DNA of 55,028 nt from UBA3824 sp017541145 (GTDB taxonomy: Bacteria > Bacteroidota > Bacteroidia > Bacteroidales > UBA3824), in NCBI GenBank assembly GCA_947168365.1, contig CAMVLO010000023.1:1-55028 (forward strand), in the 5' to 3' direction. This document shows, in pieces, positions 17,539-25,891 of the stretch (position 1 is its first letter; each line of letters opens with the position of its first letter). A model generated the notes under the pieces. It worked only from the letters and a program-made list of their open reading frames with translations. It made no database searches and was not told the DNA's origin. The translations under genes were made by a program, and so were the position numbers.

Positions 17539-18651
17539 ATGACTAAGTTTATACAAGATGATAATACTGAAGAATATGTTTTGGTAGTGAAAAACAGAAA
17601 GTTTCCATGGTGGATTTTTTTGTTGTTGCTACCTTTGATTTTGTTGATTCCTATTTCAAGGGATGTGCATGTCAAAATTTTGGATGACGTTTCCAAATCG
17701 GCAGTGGCTATGCAAAATTGTAAGTTCAATTATTCGGACGTTTCTACTTTCGGAACCAAAACTCCTGTAGATTTGCAAGTTACAACCGATGAAAACGGTG
17801 ATTTTCATGTTTTGGGAATCAAACAGCCGCTTTGGTACGTAATTTTTGGCGGTAATGGCGACAATGCTTCGGTTGCGGCTGACAATGATTGTCAGACTTT
17901 GAATTTTACTGATTTGTTGATTAATTATCCGAAAGATGATTTCAAAGTCATTGAAATGCAACAGATTGAAGGTCAAAAAGTTGTAAAAGTAATTGATTCT
18001 GATACCCGTAAACCTTTGGACGGTGCAAATGTTTACTATTCTAATTTTATAACCGAGCCTGTTACTTTGCTTACCGACGAAACCGGTCTTGCAAATATCA
18101 GTATTCCAAAGTGTAGCGATGTTGTAATTGTTTCATCCAAAACGGGTTACATCACTGATACTTTGAAAACTGCGTTGGCAAATGTTATGGATTCGGATAC
18201 AATTGTGGTTCCGCTGCGCAAACTTCAGGATCTCAAGGGTTTGAATGGTAAATTAAGATTCAATCTTCAGTGGTTTTGTCATGCTGATTTGGATCTTCAT
18301 GTAATTGACCCGTGCGGCAACGAGATTTTCTATCAGGTTCGTAAAGCAAATTGTAACGGTAAGAATGGTGTGCTCGATTTGGATGCCAACGGCGTTTATG
18401 ATCGTCAAGTTCCTTTTGAACAGATTTTGAAAAAACTTACTGACCGTCCGCAAGAAAATATTTATTGGAAAGATCTTGAAACCGGTGTTTATACAATTAA
18501 AATTGTGCGTTTTGCATATCACGACGCCGATAGAACAGAGCCGATGTTGTTTAATGTTTCGGTGATTGACCGTGGCAACCGTTCTGATATGTCCGGTAAA
18601 TTTTACGAACAAAGCGATTCCGTTGTGGTGTATACGCATGAAGTAAAATAG
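17539..18651 (+). CDS. Membrane-anchored protein with carboxypeptidase-regulatory-like and YfaP/DUF2135-like domains
   Basis: 370 residues, function unknown. A charged N-terminus (MTKFIQDDNTEEYVLVVKNR) is followed by one transmembrane helix (about residues 23-43), so most of the protein faces the periplasm. The middle holds beta-sandwich repeats with carboxypeptidase-regulatory-like features (VKVIDSDTRKPLDGANVYYS, LLTDETGLANISIP). The C-terminal part has LQWFCHADLDLHVIDPCGNE and a later DLETGVYTIKIVRF, resembling the YfaP/DUF2135 domain. The start is fixed by the promoter at 17482-17512. Single gene, convergent with the BtuB-like receptor gene. Confidence 0.72.
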   Translation: MTKFIQDDNTEEYVLVVKNRKFPWWIFLLLLPLILLIPISRDVHVKILDDVSKSAVAMQNCKFNYSDVSTFGTKTPVDLQVTTDENGDFHVLGIKQPLWYVIFGGNGDNASVAADNDCQTLNFTDLLINYPKDDFKVIEMQQIEGQKVVKVIDSDTRKPLDGANVYYSNFITEPVTLLTDETGLANISIPKCSDVVIVSSKTGYITDTLKTALANVMDSDTIVVPLRKLQDLKGLNGKLRFNLQWFCHADLDLHVIDPCGNEIFYQVRKANCNGKNGVLDLDANGVYDRQVPFEQILKKLTDRPQENIYWKDLETGVYTIKIVRFAYHDADRTEPMLFNVSVIDRGNRSDMSGKFYEQSDSVVVYTHEVK

Positions 18652-18656
18652 TCAAT

Positions 18657-18696
18657 AAAAAAAATACCAGTCCTGAGAGAAGAATCAGGACTGGTG
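18657..18696 (-). terminator. Terminator of the BtuB-like receptor gene
   Basis: Perfect 11-bp hairpin ACCAGTCCTGA / TCAGGACTGGT, followed on the minus strand by eight T (18657-18664). It may also slow transcription from the convergent gene. Confidence 0.8.
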
Positions 18697-18740
18697 TAAT
18701 AATGGATAAAGATTAGTATAAAAAATCTCAAATTAGAGTT

Positions 18741-20723
18741 TTAGAACGAGAATTTTGCTCCGATGATAAAACGGCGTCCGGGTTGTTCGATGTAAGAAAA
18801 ATCAGTGTATTTTTCGTCGAACAAGTTGCTGACATTTCCGTAGATTGAGAATTTGTTCCAATTGTATTTCAAACCGCAGTCTACGAGTGAGTACGGATCG
18901 TTGTTTTCACCGGTGCGGTATTGATAGCGGTATGTAGCTGAGAATGTTAAGTCTTTTACGATTTTTACATCAGCTGATGCCGCTATTTTGTGTTTCAAAT
19001 ATTCTTGAGCGTATTTTGATGCGATAATTTGTTGTTTGTAAGTAATATCGGCATCGATGTAAGAATATTGCAAAGTGATTTTTTTGAGGTAACTGTTTTC
19101 CCAGATTTCGCGAGGCAAGAAGTTGAAATCTAATTCGGTACCGAGAGTTTTCATCTTGAAATTGCCTGAACGATAAGTTTCGCCGTCGGGTTCGTCAGCA
19201 TAAATTACCCAGTCAATCATGTCAGTTTTGTTGGAACCGAAAAGTCTTAATTCGGTAGAAAATCCTGTCTTTCTGTATTTTGCGCCTGTAGAATAATCAA
19301 TTGTGCGTTCCGGATTCAAATCTGAATTGCCTTCAATATTTTTTCCCGAATAATAAAGGTCGGTGAAAGACGGCATTCTGAGTGCGGAATTTACATTCAT
19401 GAAAATCTTCCAACTTTTGTCAGGACGGTAAGCGATGTCAGTACCCGGACACCAACGCCAATTGTTATCCAAATCAGTGTTCAAAACTGTCGGAACTGCC
19501 AATGCTACAGTCCATTTGTCCCACAAAAATACGTGTTCTGCCGTGATGATGATGTTAGTACGCTCGCCAAGATGAGTGTAGTTGACATCTTTTGTACCAT
19601 CGTGACCGAGAGTAGCGAAAAAGTCGGATTGATCCATCATTTCGCCAAGTTTTGTAGAATAAATTTGTTCAGAACGAACCTCAACACCAAGGCTTGATCT
19701 TCCGAATGAAGATTCAGTCCAAGCGTTTAAACCTACAGTGCGTACATCGCAACGGTGGAAATTTTCACCGACATTGCTGTTTTTGTGCCATTGATAGTGG
19801 TCGTAACGGCGGTCGGCAGAGAGCATCGGAAGTATATGAAATTTTCCGGCTGTAATATCAGCATTGGCAGCTACGAGAAAATGTTCGTTGCTTTCCCATT
19901 GGTCTTTTGATGCTGCGCCATAGAAAGTATTTGCTTCGTAGGGTTTGTATGAGTAACCTGCTTGTACATCGGCATTTATACTTTTTGCTTTGTAAGCAGC
20001 GTGATAAAAAATACGTTTTACCTCGTAAGCAGAATTTGGAGTGTCGCCATCGTCGCTAACGTATCCGGCAGAAAGTGTGTGGATAAGTCTTGACGGTGTG
20101 CCGTTGGAATTGTAACCTGTATTGTGACCGAGAGTTACATTTGCATTTACGCCGTAGTGACCGTGGTCGCCGGCAAATGCGTTTACAGTTCCGGCAGCGG
20201 CTGTTGTATAACCGTTTTTAGACGGATCAGATTGTTTTGTTACGATATTGATTGTACCGCAAAACGATTGAGTACCAAATACTCTTGCAGACGGACCTTC
20301 AAGAATTTCGATTCTTTCGATATCGTCGGTAGAAATCGGAAAATCTGCGCTGAGGTGTCCGGTATGAGGCGACGAAATATTGATGCCGTTAAGTAAAATC
20401 GTTACTTGGTCAAACGTACCGCCACGGAGCGAGATATCGGTTTGAACACCGTCGCCACGTTGTCTTACGTCAACACCCGAAGCCAATTTCAGCAAATCGT
20501 CGATTGTGTTCACTGGAGCGGCTTTGATATCCTCGTGACTAAGAATTGTAACTTGCTGAGGAGTTTGTGCGCTTGTAAGCGGTACTCTGTTGGAAAGTAC
20601 TCGTATTTCGTTCAAATTAACATTAACAATGCTGTCATCGGGTTGAGGGTTTTGTCCCATTGCTGAGCCGGACAGTATGGTAACGATGGCCATAGTAGCG
20701 GTCATGCTTTTACGAAATTTCAT
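18741..20723 (-). CDS. TonB-dependent outer-membrane receptor, BtuB-like
   Basis: Outer-membrane active transporter of 660 residues. Signal peptide ends near residue 23 (GSAMG). The plug domain follows: PQQVTILSHEDIKAAPVNTI, LLKLASGVDVRQRGDG, DISLRGGTFDQVTILLNGI, ERIEILEGPSARVFG and GTINIVTK. The rest is a 22-strand-type barrel ending in IIGAKFSF with terminal Phe. Closest type by plug motifs is BtuB (cobalamin) of Bacteroidota, but substrate is not proven: no cobalamin riboswitch was found upstream and no btuCDF genes are near. A TAATTTTG -7 box lies at 20813-20820, and the 5' leader contains a 12-bp palindrome (20774-20785). Confidence 0.85.
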   Translation of the reverse strand: MKFRKSMTATMAIVTILSGSAMGQNPQPDDSIVNVNLNEIRVLSNRVPLTSAQTPQQVTILSHEDIKAAPVNTIDDLLKLASGVDVRQRGDGVQTDISLRGGTFDQVTILLNGINISSPHTGHLSADFPISTDDIERIEILEGPSARVFGTQSFCGTINIVTKQSDPSKNGYTTAAAGTVNAFAGDHGHYGVNANVTLGHNTGYNSNGTPSRLIHTLSAGYVSDDGDTPNSAYEVKRIFYHAAYKAKSINADVQAGYSYKPYEANTFYGAASKDQWESNEHFLVAANADITAGKFHILPMLSADRRYDHYQWHKNSNVGENFHRCDVRTVGLNAWTESSFGRSSLGVEVRSEQIYSTKLGEMMDQSDFFATLGHDGTKDVNYTHLGERTNIIITAEHVFLWDKWTVALAVPTVLNTDLDNNWRWCPGTDIAYRPDKSWKIFMNVNSALRMPSFTDLYYSGKNIEGNSDLNPERTIDYSTGAKYRKTGFSTELRLFGSNKTDMIDWVIYADEPDGETYRSGNFKMKTLGTELDFNFLPREIWENSYLKKITLQYSYIDADITYKQQIIASKYAQEYLKHKIAASADVKIVKDLTFSATYRYQYRTGENNDPYSLVDCGLKYNWNKFSIYGNVSNLFDEKYTDFSYIEQPGRRFIIGAKFSF

Positions 20724-20773
20724 TTTCTTTTTAATAGATTTAGTTTTTAATTATTAATTCATTTTTATAGTCA

Positions 20774-20785
20774 GTACCCGGGTAC
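20774..20785. promoter_or_regulatory. 12-bp palindrome GTACCCGGGTAC in the leader of the BtuB-like gene
   Basis: Perfect GC-rich palindrome in an AT-rich leader, between the -7 box (20813-20820, minus strand) and the ATG at 20723. It could be an operator or form a short mRNA hairpin. The upstream gap to 21188 holds nothing else I recognise. Confidence 0.35.
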
Positions 20786-20812
20786 CAATAAAATAGCTAT
20801 CTTTTCACGCTG

Positions 20813-20820
20813 CAAAATTA
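20813..20820 (-). promoter_or_regulatory. -7 box of the BtuB-like receptor gene
   Basis: TAATTTTG on the minus strand, 89 nt before the ATG, giving a leader of about 80 nt. No good TTG at the expected distance. The rest of the gap up to 21188 is AT-rich and without recognisable features. Confidence 0.5.
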
Positions 20821-21188
20821 GATTGTACTTTGTAAAACTCCGCTTTGTTTGCATTAATAAAATATGATGTTTTTTTAGGATTTTTGCTATAAATAAATAT
20901 GATGCTTAATCGAAAAATTGATTTTTATTTTGTTTCTCTGATTTTTTATCTACCAAATTTTGTTATTTATGAATGTTATCAAAATGTTAACTGCTAAAAA
21001 CGTTTATTTTTATATTCAACATTGTTATATTGTAATGTCAATTGTACTGAAATTATGAAAAGGATTTAATTGTTTTTTTATTGAAAAGAATTTCGATTGG
21101 GGTGATTTGTTTTGATTTTCAGTTGTTTTCGTATTGGGAGCTGTTGAAGTTAATTATTAGTGGTCAACAAAGTAATTTACGGCTCATT

Positions 21189-21662
21189 TTATACAAATGT
21201 TTCGTATTCTTTTAATGTTTCTACTACTTTTTCTAAATATAATTTGTCTGTTTCGTCGAAAGTCGCAAGTTCATCGCTGTCGATGTCCAAAACTGCTGTA
21301 ATTTTTCCTGATTTTGAGAATACCGGAACAACAATTTCAGATTTAGAAAGCGAACTGCATGCGATATGACCCGGAAAATCTTCCACATTTTTTACAACAA
21401 TTGTGTTTCCTTGAGCCCAAGTTGTGCCGCAAACGCCTTTGCCTTTTGGAATTTTGATACATGCCGTTGCGCCTTGAAACGGTCCTAATAACAATGTGTC
21501 GCCATCTACAACGTAAAATCCGGTCCAAAAGAAATTCATTTGTCTGTGAATTGTTGCTGCGATGTTGGCGAGCGAACTGATTCCGTATTCTACTCCGCTA
21601 ACGAGTGATTCTATTTGCGGAAGAATTTCTTCGTATTTAGCGATTTTTTCTGATTTAGTCAT
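21189..21662 (-). CDS. msrC: Free methionine-(R)-sulfoxide reductase (GAF-domain fRMsr)
   Basis: Repairs free methionine-R-sulfoxide with thioredoxin as donor; cytosolic. 157 residues, one GAF domain, full length for the family. Signatures: FFWTGFYVVDGDTLLLGPFQG split over residues about 43-65, ACIKIPKGKGVCGTTWAQG, DFPGHIACSSLSKSEIVVP and AVLDIDSDE. The three conserved Cys of the family (in ACIKI, GVCGT and HIAC) are all present, which supports catalysis rather than mere ligand binding. It lies just upstream of nothing on its strand; hsdM ends 80 bp before its start, so readthrough from the type I operon is possible but no link in function is implied. Confidence 0.92.
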   Translation of the reverse strand: MTKSEKIAKYEEILPQIESLVSGVEYGISSLANIAATIHRQMNFFWTGFYVVDGDTLLLGPFQGATACIKIPKGKGVCGTTWAQGNTIVVKNVEDFPGHIACSSLSKSEIVVPVFSKSGKITAVLDIDSDELATFDETDKLYLEKVVETLKEYETFV

Positions 21663-21742
21663 GATTGTGTTTTTTTAATTTGGTTTATAAATAATTGTAA
21701 ATTCCAACGGTAGGATTCAATCCCATGCTGAAACTTGTGTTT

Positions 21743-23341
21743 TTATATCTCCTCCAAACCCAATTCGCGCAGGAAACTGTTGTGCTCGGCGCGGAATTTT
21801 TCGATTTCTGTGTCAACGGCTTTCAATTCTTTCTGAACCTTGGACAAATCGACGCTCACTTCTTCTACCGAAAGATTCACGTAACGGGTGATGTTGAGGT
21901 TGTAGCTGTTTTCTTTGATTTCCTGCAACGATACGCGACGCGAATAACGCTCAATCTCCGCCCTTTCGCGGTAGGTGTCAACAATCATCTTGACGTCTTC
22001 GTCGCGAAGGTTGTTCTGACGTTTTACTTTTTCGTAATGTTCGTCAGATGAAGCGTTTATGAATAATACATCTTCGGTTTTGCGGCATTTTTTCAACACG
22101 ATGATGCACACGGGGATTCCTGTCGAATAGAACAGGTTTTGGGGCAATCCGATGATTGCGTCGATATTGTCGTCGTTGATGAGTTTTGTGCGGATAATCT
22201 CCTCCCTGCCGCTGCGGAATAGTACGCCGTGAGGCAATACAATTGCCATAGTGCCTTTTTCGCTGAGATAGTGGAAACCGTGAAGCAAAAACGCAAAGTC
22301 GGCGATTGTTTTCGGCGCTACGCCGTAGCGCATAAAGCGCAGGTCTTTTTCTACTTCTTCGCCTGGTTCCCATTTGAGGCTGAACGGTGGATTGGCTACA
22401 ACTGCGTCGAATTTCAAATGATTGCCCGGTATGGGCTCCTCCAAAATTTTCCAATCGTTGACAAGTGTGTCGCCGTGGTATATTTCAAACTCGGTGTCTT
22501 TTACTCCGTGAAGAAGCATATTCATTCGGGCAAGGTTGTAGGTGGTGATGTTTTTTTCCTGACCATAGATTTTGCCTACACCGTTTGCGCCCATAGTCTT
22601 TTTTACGTTGAGAAGCAATGACCCTGAGCCGCAGGCAAAGTCAAGCACGTTTTCAAGCCTTGGTTTCTTGCCGTTTTTGGGTTCTTGACAATCGAGCACC
22701 ACTATGCCCGACAATACTGACGATATTTGCTGCGGAGTGTAAAACTCTCCCGCCTTTTGACCAGAACCTGCCGCAAATTTGCCTATCACATATTCGTAGG
22801 CGTCGCCCAACGAATCGGTAGAACTTGCAAACGACTCTAATTTGTCGGCTATTGTGTTTATAACCTTGCACAGCAAGGTATTGCGTTCGGCAGGCGTGCG
22901 CCCCAACTTATCGGAATCAAGGTGTACTTCTGAAAACAATCCTTCAAACGTATTGCCAAAGGAGTCGTTCTCTATCTTCTTAAAACCGTCGGTGAGAGTT
23001 GTAAGAAGGTCTTTGCTTTGTTCTTTGGCGAGTTTGCGTATGTTGTCCCAAAGATATTCGGGATGAATGACGTAATGAATCTTGCGGCGCATCTGTTTCT
23101 CAAACTCCTCAATGTCGTTGGGATTATTGTTGTACCAATCGAGAATCGGGGTTTCGCTGTTGGCATTGTAATCCTTGCCGAGTTCTTTCTTTACTGCCTC
23201 CCTATATCTTAGCGAGATATAATACAAGAACAGAAACGAGAGCATATAGTCTCTAAAACTGTCGGCGTTCATCGAACCGCGCAGTTGGTCGGCAATAGCC
23301 CATAATATTTTGCCTAATTCGTCTTGATTGTTTTGTGCCAT
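21743..23341 (-). CDS. hsdM: Type I restriction-modification methyltransferase subunit HsdM
   Basis: Adenine-N6 methylase of the type I system; assembles with HsdS for modification and with HsdR for restriction. 532 residues. The N-terminal helical HsdM domain is followed by EFYTPQQISSVL (199-210), the SAM site FACGSGS (235-241) and catalytic NPPF (317-320), all in the expected order. The C-terminus is a coiled coil for HsdS contact. It is the last gene of a five-gene operon (hsdR first), starting 4 bp after yhcG. Placing hsdM last, after hsdS, is less common than hsdRMS or hsdMSR. No damage seen. Confidence 0.95.
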   Translation of the reverse strand: MAQNNQDELGKILWAIADQLRGSMNADSFRDYMLSFLFLYYISLRYREAVKKELGKDYNANSETPILDWYNNNPNDIEEFEKQMRRKIHYVIHPEYLWDNIRKLAKEQSKDLLTTLTDGFKKIENDSFGNTFEGLFSEVHLDSDKLGRTPAERNTLLCKVINTIADKLESFASSTDSLGDAYEYVIGKFAAGSGQKAGEFYTPQQISSVLSGIVVLDCQEPKNGKKPRLENVLDFACGSGSLLLNVKKTMGANGVGKIYGQEKNITTYNLARMNMLLHGVKDTEFEIYHGDTLVNDWKILEEPIPGNHLKFDAVVANPPFSLKWEPGEEVEKDLRFMRYGVAPKTIADFAFLLHGFHYLSEKGTMAIVLPHGVLFRSGREEIIRTKLINDDNIDAIIGLPQNLFYSTGIPVCIIVLKKCRKTEDVLFINASSDEHYEKVKRQNNLRDEDVKMIVDTYRERAEIERYSRRVSLQEIKENSYNLNITRYVNLSVEEVSVDLSKVQKELKAVDTEIEKFRAEHNSFLRELGLEEI

Positions 23342-23345
23342 ATTT

Positions 23346-24554
23346 TTAATCGTTGTTTTTCATTAATTGTTTCAGTTGTTCGATGTCGGGCAGGGCGTTG
23401 CGAAGGTTTTCGGGCAGGTCTGCACTTGTGGTGTAGGTTGCCACGCCCATCGGCTTGTTGTAGTCCCTGATTACAAATTCGACATAATCCTTGTTTGCGC
23501 TTTTGCACAAAATTATGCCGATGGAAGGGTTTTCGTGAGGTTTCTTGACTTTGCTGTCAAGAATGCTAAGATAGCCCATCAATTGCCCCAAGTATGAAGT
23601 CTTGAAATCTCCGGTTTTTAATTCTACAACCACCAAACAGTTTAGTTCGCGGTTGAAAAAAAGCAAATCGGGAAAATGCTCTACGCCATATATTTCCAAA
23701 TGGTATTGGTTGCCGATGAAGGCAAAATCAGTTCCAAAAGTCATTATGAACTGTTTGATGTTTTGGACGATTTGCTGTTCCACAACTCTTTCGTCAACGT
23801 CGATTGCCTCACGCTCGCCGATTTGCTCCACGTTGATAAAGTTGAGAAGATACTCGTCCTTGAACATCATCACCGCCTTACGGGCAAAATTTGAATCCGG
23901 CAATGTCTTGCTGAAATTGTTAGGAATTTGGTCTTTGTTTTCAAATGCTTTTTCGGTAATGAGTTGTTTCAGCCGATCTTCCTGCAAGTGTTCTTCAACA
24001 GCGCGATGAATGTAATAATACCGCGCTGCAAGATTGTTTTTTACCTTTTCGACAATTCTGATATGATGTGTAAACGGCAAACTGAAAAAGTCTTCAATAG
24101 GAAATTCCTTTATGTTAGTAACTTTTATCGAATCGTATATATCTATTTTATAATCAGTATCTTGTAATTCGACAATTGTAATTGTCGAATTTGGTTTCTG
24201 TGATTCGGCAATTGGAATTGCCGATTTTGGGTTTCGCAAATCGTCGGTTGCGACCGACGATTTAGCGTCAAGCATTTCCCATTCTTCGTAAAACTTCCGC
24301 ATATTTTTCAGGCTGTTTTCCGAGAATCCTCTGAGCCCCGGCAGTTCGCGTTGCAACCTCTCGCTGATAATTTTCAACGCGCCTTTGCCCCAATGCTTTT
24401 TGCGGGTGTTGAGCGAGATGTATTTGCCAATGCCGAAATACACCGCCAATTGAATGCGGTTTATGCCTTTGGCTGCCTCGTACTGACCTTGCAGTATCGC
24501 AGTCTTGATGGTTTCAACCGCTGTTTTATATTGCTCTTCTAATTTGTTTTCCAT
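23346..24554 (-). CDS. YhcG/DUF1016-family PD-(D/E)XK nuclease inside the type I operon
   Basis: 402 residues. The N-terminal part (VYFGIGKYISLNTRKKHWGK, ISERLQRELPGLRGFSENSL) is the DUF1016 N-terminal helical domain. The C-terminal part carries a PD-(D/E)XK core: PD at 295-296, ELK at 311-313 and Q324. DUF1016 proteins are often found within type I restriction loci; their exact role is unclear. A linker at residues 99-134 is made of three 12-residue repeats encoded by three hairpins spaced 36 bp apart (24166-24263). The gene starts 14 bp after hsdS and ends 4 bp before hsdM, so it is clearly part of the operon. Intact. Confidence 0.88.
   Translation of the reverse strand: MENKLEEQYKTAVETIKTAILQGQYEAAKGINRIQLAVYFGIGKYISLNTRKKHWGKGALKIISERLQRELPGLRGFSENSLKNMRKFYEEWEMLDAKSSVATDDLRNPKSAIPIAESQKPNSTITIVELQDTDYKIDIYDSIKVTNIKEFPIEDFFSLPFTHHIRIVEKVKNNLAARYYYIHRAVEEHLQEDRLKQLITEKAFENKDQIPNNFSKTLPDSNFARKAVMMFKDEYLLNFINVEQIGEREAIDVDERVVEQQIVQNIKQFIMTFGTDFAFIGNQYHLEIYGVEHFPDLLFFNRELNCLVVVELKTGDFKTSYLGQLMGYLSILDSKVKKPHENPSIGIILCKSANKDYVEFVIRDYNKPMGVATYTTSADLPENLRNALPDIEQLKQLMKNND
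24166..24263. repeat. Three hairpins phased at 36 bp inside the YhcG-type nuclease gene
   Basis: Inverted repeats at 24166-24191 (12-bp arms, AATTCGACAATT and complement), 24205-24224 (9-bp arms around TCGGCAATT) and 24238-24263 (11-bp arms, AAATCGTCGGT and complement). Their centres lie at 24178.5, 24214.5 and 24250.5, exactly 36 bp apart. The arms differ in sequence between units yet each pairs perfectly with its partner. The 36-bp period equals 12 codons and the reading frame stays open. Confidence 0.85.
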
Positions 24555-24568
24555 AATCCATTTTTCAA

Positions 24569-25891
24569 TTACATTTTAACAAACATCTTCTGCATCAAAC
24601 CTTTTTTGTGCTGTTCCAACAAACGTACTTTGTTTTCCGTTTCTTCTATCGCCTTGTCGATTGACGACAGACAATCGGCGATTTTGCGCTGTTCGGCAAG
24701 AGAAGGGAAACAAACAGAAATGTTTTTCAATTGCGATTTAGAAATGCTAAAAACTTTTGTTCCTTGCATAATTCGTAATAATTGGCTATGCCAAACATTA
24801 GAATTGAAATACAAACCAATAAAACATTTAGCAAAATCTATTGTTGGTCTAATTGGTATTGTGTGTAATCCCGAAATGATTTTCTTTTCACCAACATTGA
24901 TAATCTCCGTACATTTGCCAACGGTTTCGTCTTCGGCAGTATCTGCAATTATTACATCGCCGTCTTTCAACAATGATTTTTCATATTTTTCAGCAACATT
25001 TTTATTGTTAATATATGGTAATCGTTCCTTTGATAAATCTAATATCGAACCATATTTTATCAAAACATCACCATAATGAACGTTTTGATAATCACCGCAT
25101 TTGTCATTCAATTCTGCACGAGACAAAGTATTATTTTGTAACATTTCAAAACATTCTCCCAATCTTTTCACCTCCCAATCCCCTGAAAAATTGGGAAAAC
25201 GCAATTCGGGCACGACATTTTGGTTTGTAGAGACGCGATTAATCGCGTCTCTACCCTGAGGCAAACGCGGAAACAATTTCTGCATCAATCCTTTTTTGTG
25301 CTGTCTCAAAAGGTCTATTTTTTTGCCGACGGATTTGATTAATGAATCCAACGACGAAAGACACGCGGCGATTTTGCGCTGTTCGGGGAGGTTGGGGATG
25401 AAAAATGAAATGTTAAAGAAATCATTGGCACTGACATTTAGTAATCCGTTTCCTCTTACGCCACTTGTAATATACTTTTGTAGTTGTATTCCGTGATAAT
25501 TCATTTCAAAGTAGCGTAAAATAAATTCAGCAAATATTTGTTCGTCTGTTACAGCAAAGCAAATAAAAACATTTGGACAGGCCACAGTTGCATATTCCTT
25601 CAACATATAGACACATCCTTGTGGGTATTTAAGTGAATTACCTTTGTTATAAGCAAATTCTCCTTCCTTTAACTTTATGTAGTTTTTATATTGTTCGCCT
25701 GAAATATCTCGTCCGAATTTGTTTTTTTGATCTACAAAACCAACTCCTGCGGATATACTAACTGCAAGTAATTTCGCATTTCCAACTTTCCTTGTTATTC
25801 TCTCCGTAAAATCACCCAAGGTTTTCTTTACCCAATCCCCTGAAAATTCGGGGAAACGCAATTCGGGTATATATTGTTTGCTACTTTCCAT
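24569..25891 (-). CDS. hsdS: Type I restriction-modification specificity subunit HsdS
   Basis: DNA-recognition subunit of the type I system. 440 residues in two similar halves: each begins with PELRFPxFSGDW (about residues 9-20 and 228-240), continues with a variable target-recognition domain and ends in a conserved helix with EQRKIAxCLSS and QHKKGLMQK (about 180-207 and 405-437). The TRD-coding DNA (about 24720-25150 and 25430-25790) is more AT-rich than the helix-coding DNA, as expected for exchangeable domains. Between the halves the peptide GRDAINRVST is encoded by a perfect 28-bp palindrome (25227-25254). The start overlaps the GHKL ATPase gene by 11 bp. Confidence 0.95.
   Translation of the reverse strand: MESSKQYIPELRFPEFSGDWVKKTLGDFTERITRKVGNAKLLAVSISAGVGFVDQKNKFGRDISGEQYKNYIKLKEGEFAYNKGNSLKYPQGCVYMLKEYATVACPNVFICFAVTDEQIFAEFILRYFEMNYHGIQLQKYITSGVRGNGLLNVSANDFFNISFFIPNLPEQRKIAACLSSLDSLIKSVGKKIDLLRQHKKGLMQKLFPRLPQGRDAINRVSTNQNVVPELRFPNFSGDWEVKRLGECFEMLQNNTLSRAELNDKCGDYQNVHYGDVLIKYGSILDLSKERLPYINNKNVAEKYEKSLLKDGDVIIADTAEDETVGKCTEIINVGEKKIISGLHTIPIRPTIDFAKCFIGLYFNSNVWHSQLLRIMQGTKVFSISKSQLKNISVCFPSLAEQRKIADCLSSIDKAIEETENKVRLLEQHKKGLMQKMFVKM
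25227..25254. repeat. Perfect 28-bp palindrome inserted in frame in hsdS
   Basis: GTAGAGACGCGATT followed by its exact reverse complement, with no loop. It encodes part of GRDAINRVST at the junction of the two HsdS halves. From memory, palindromes of this GTAGAGACGCG... form are dispersed in Bacteroidota and cyanobacterial genomes; only one copy was seen here. Confidence 0.85.

Noticed and set aside
24166..24263. CRISPR array, because of the 36-bp period
   Set aside because: Units are not identical repeats with spacers; they are three different palindromes within an open coding frame.
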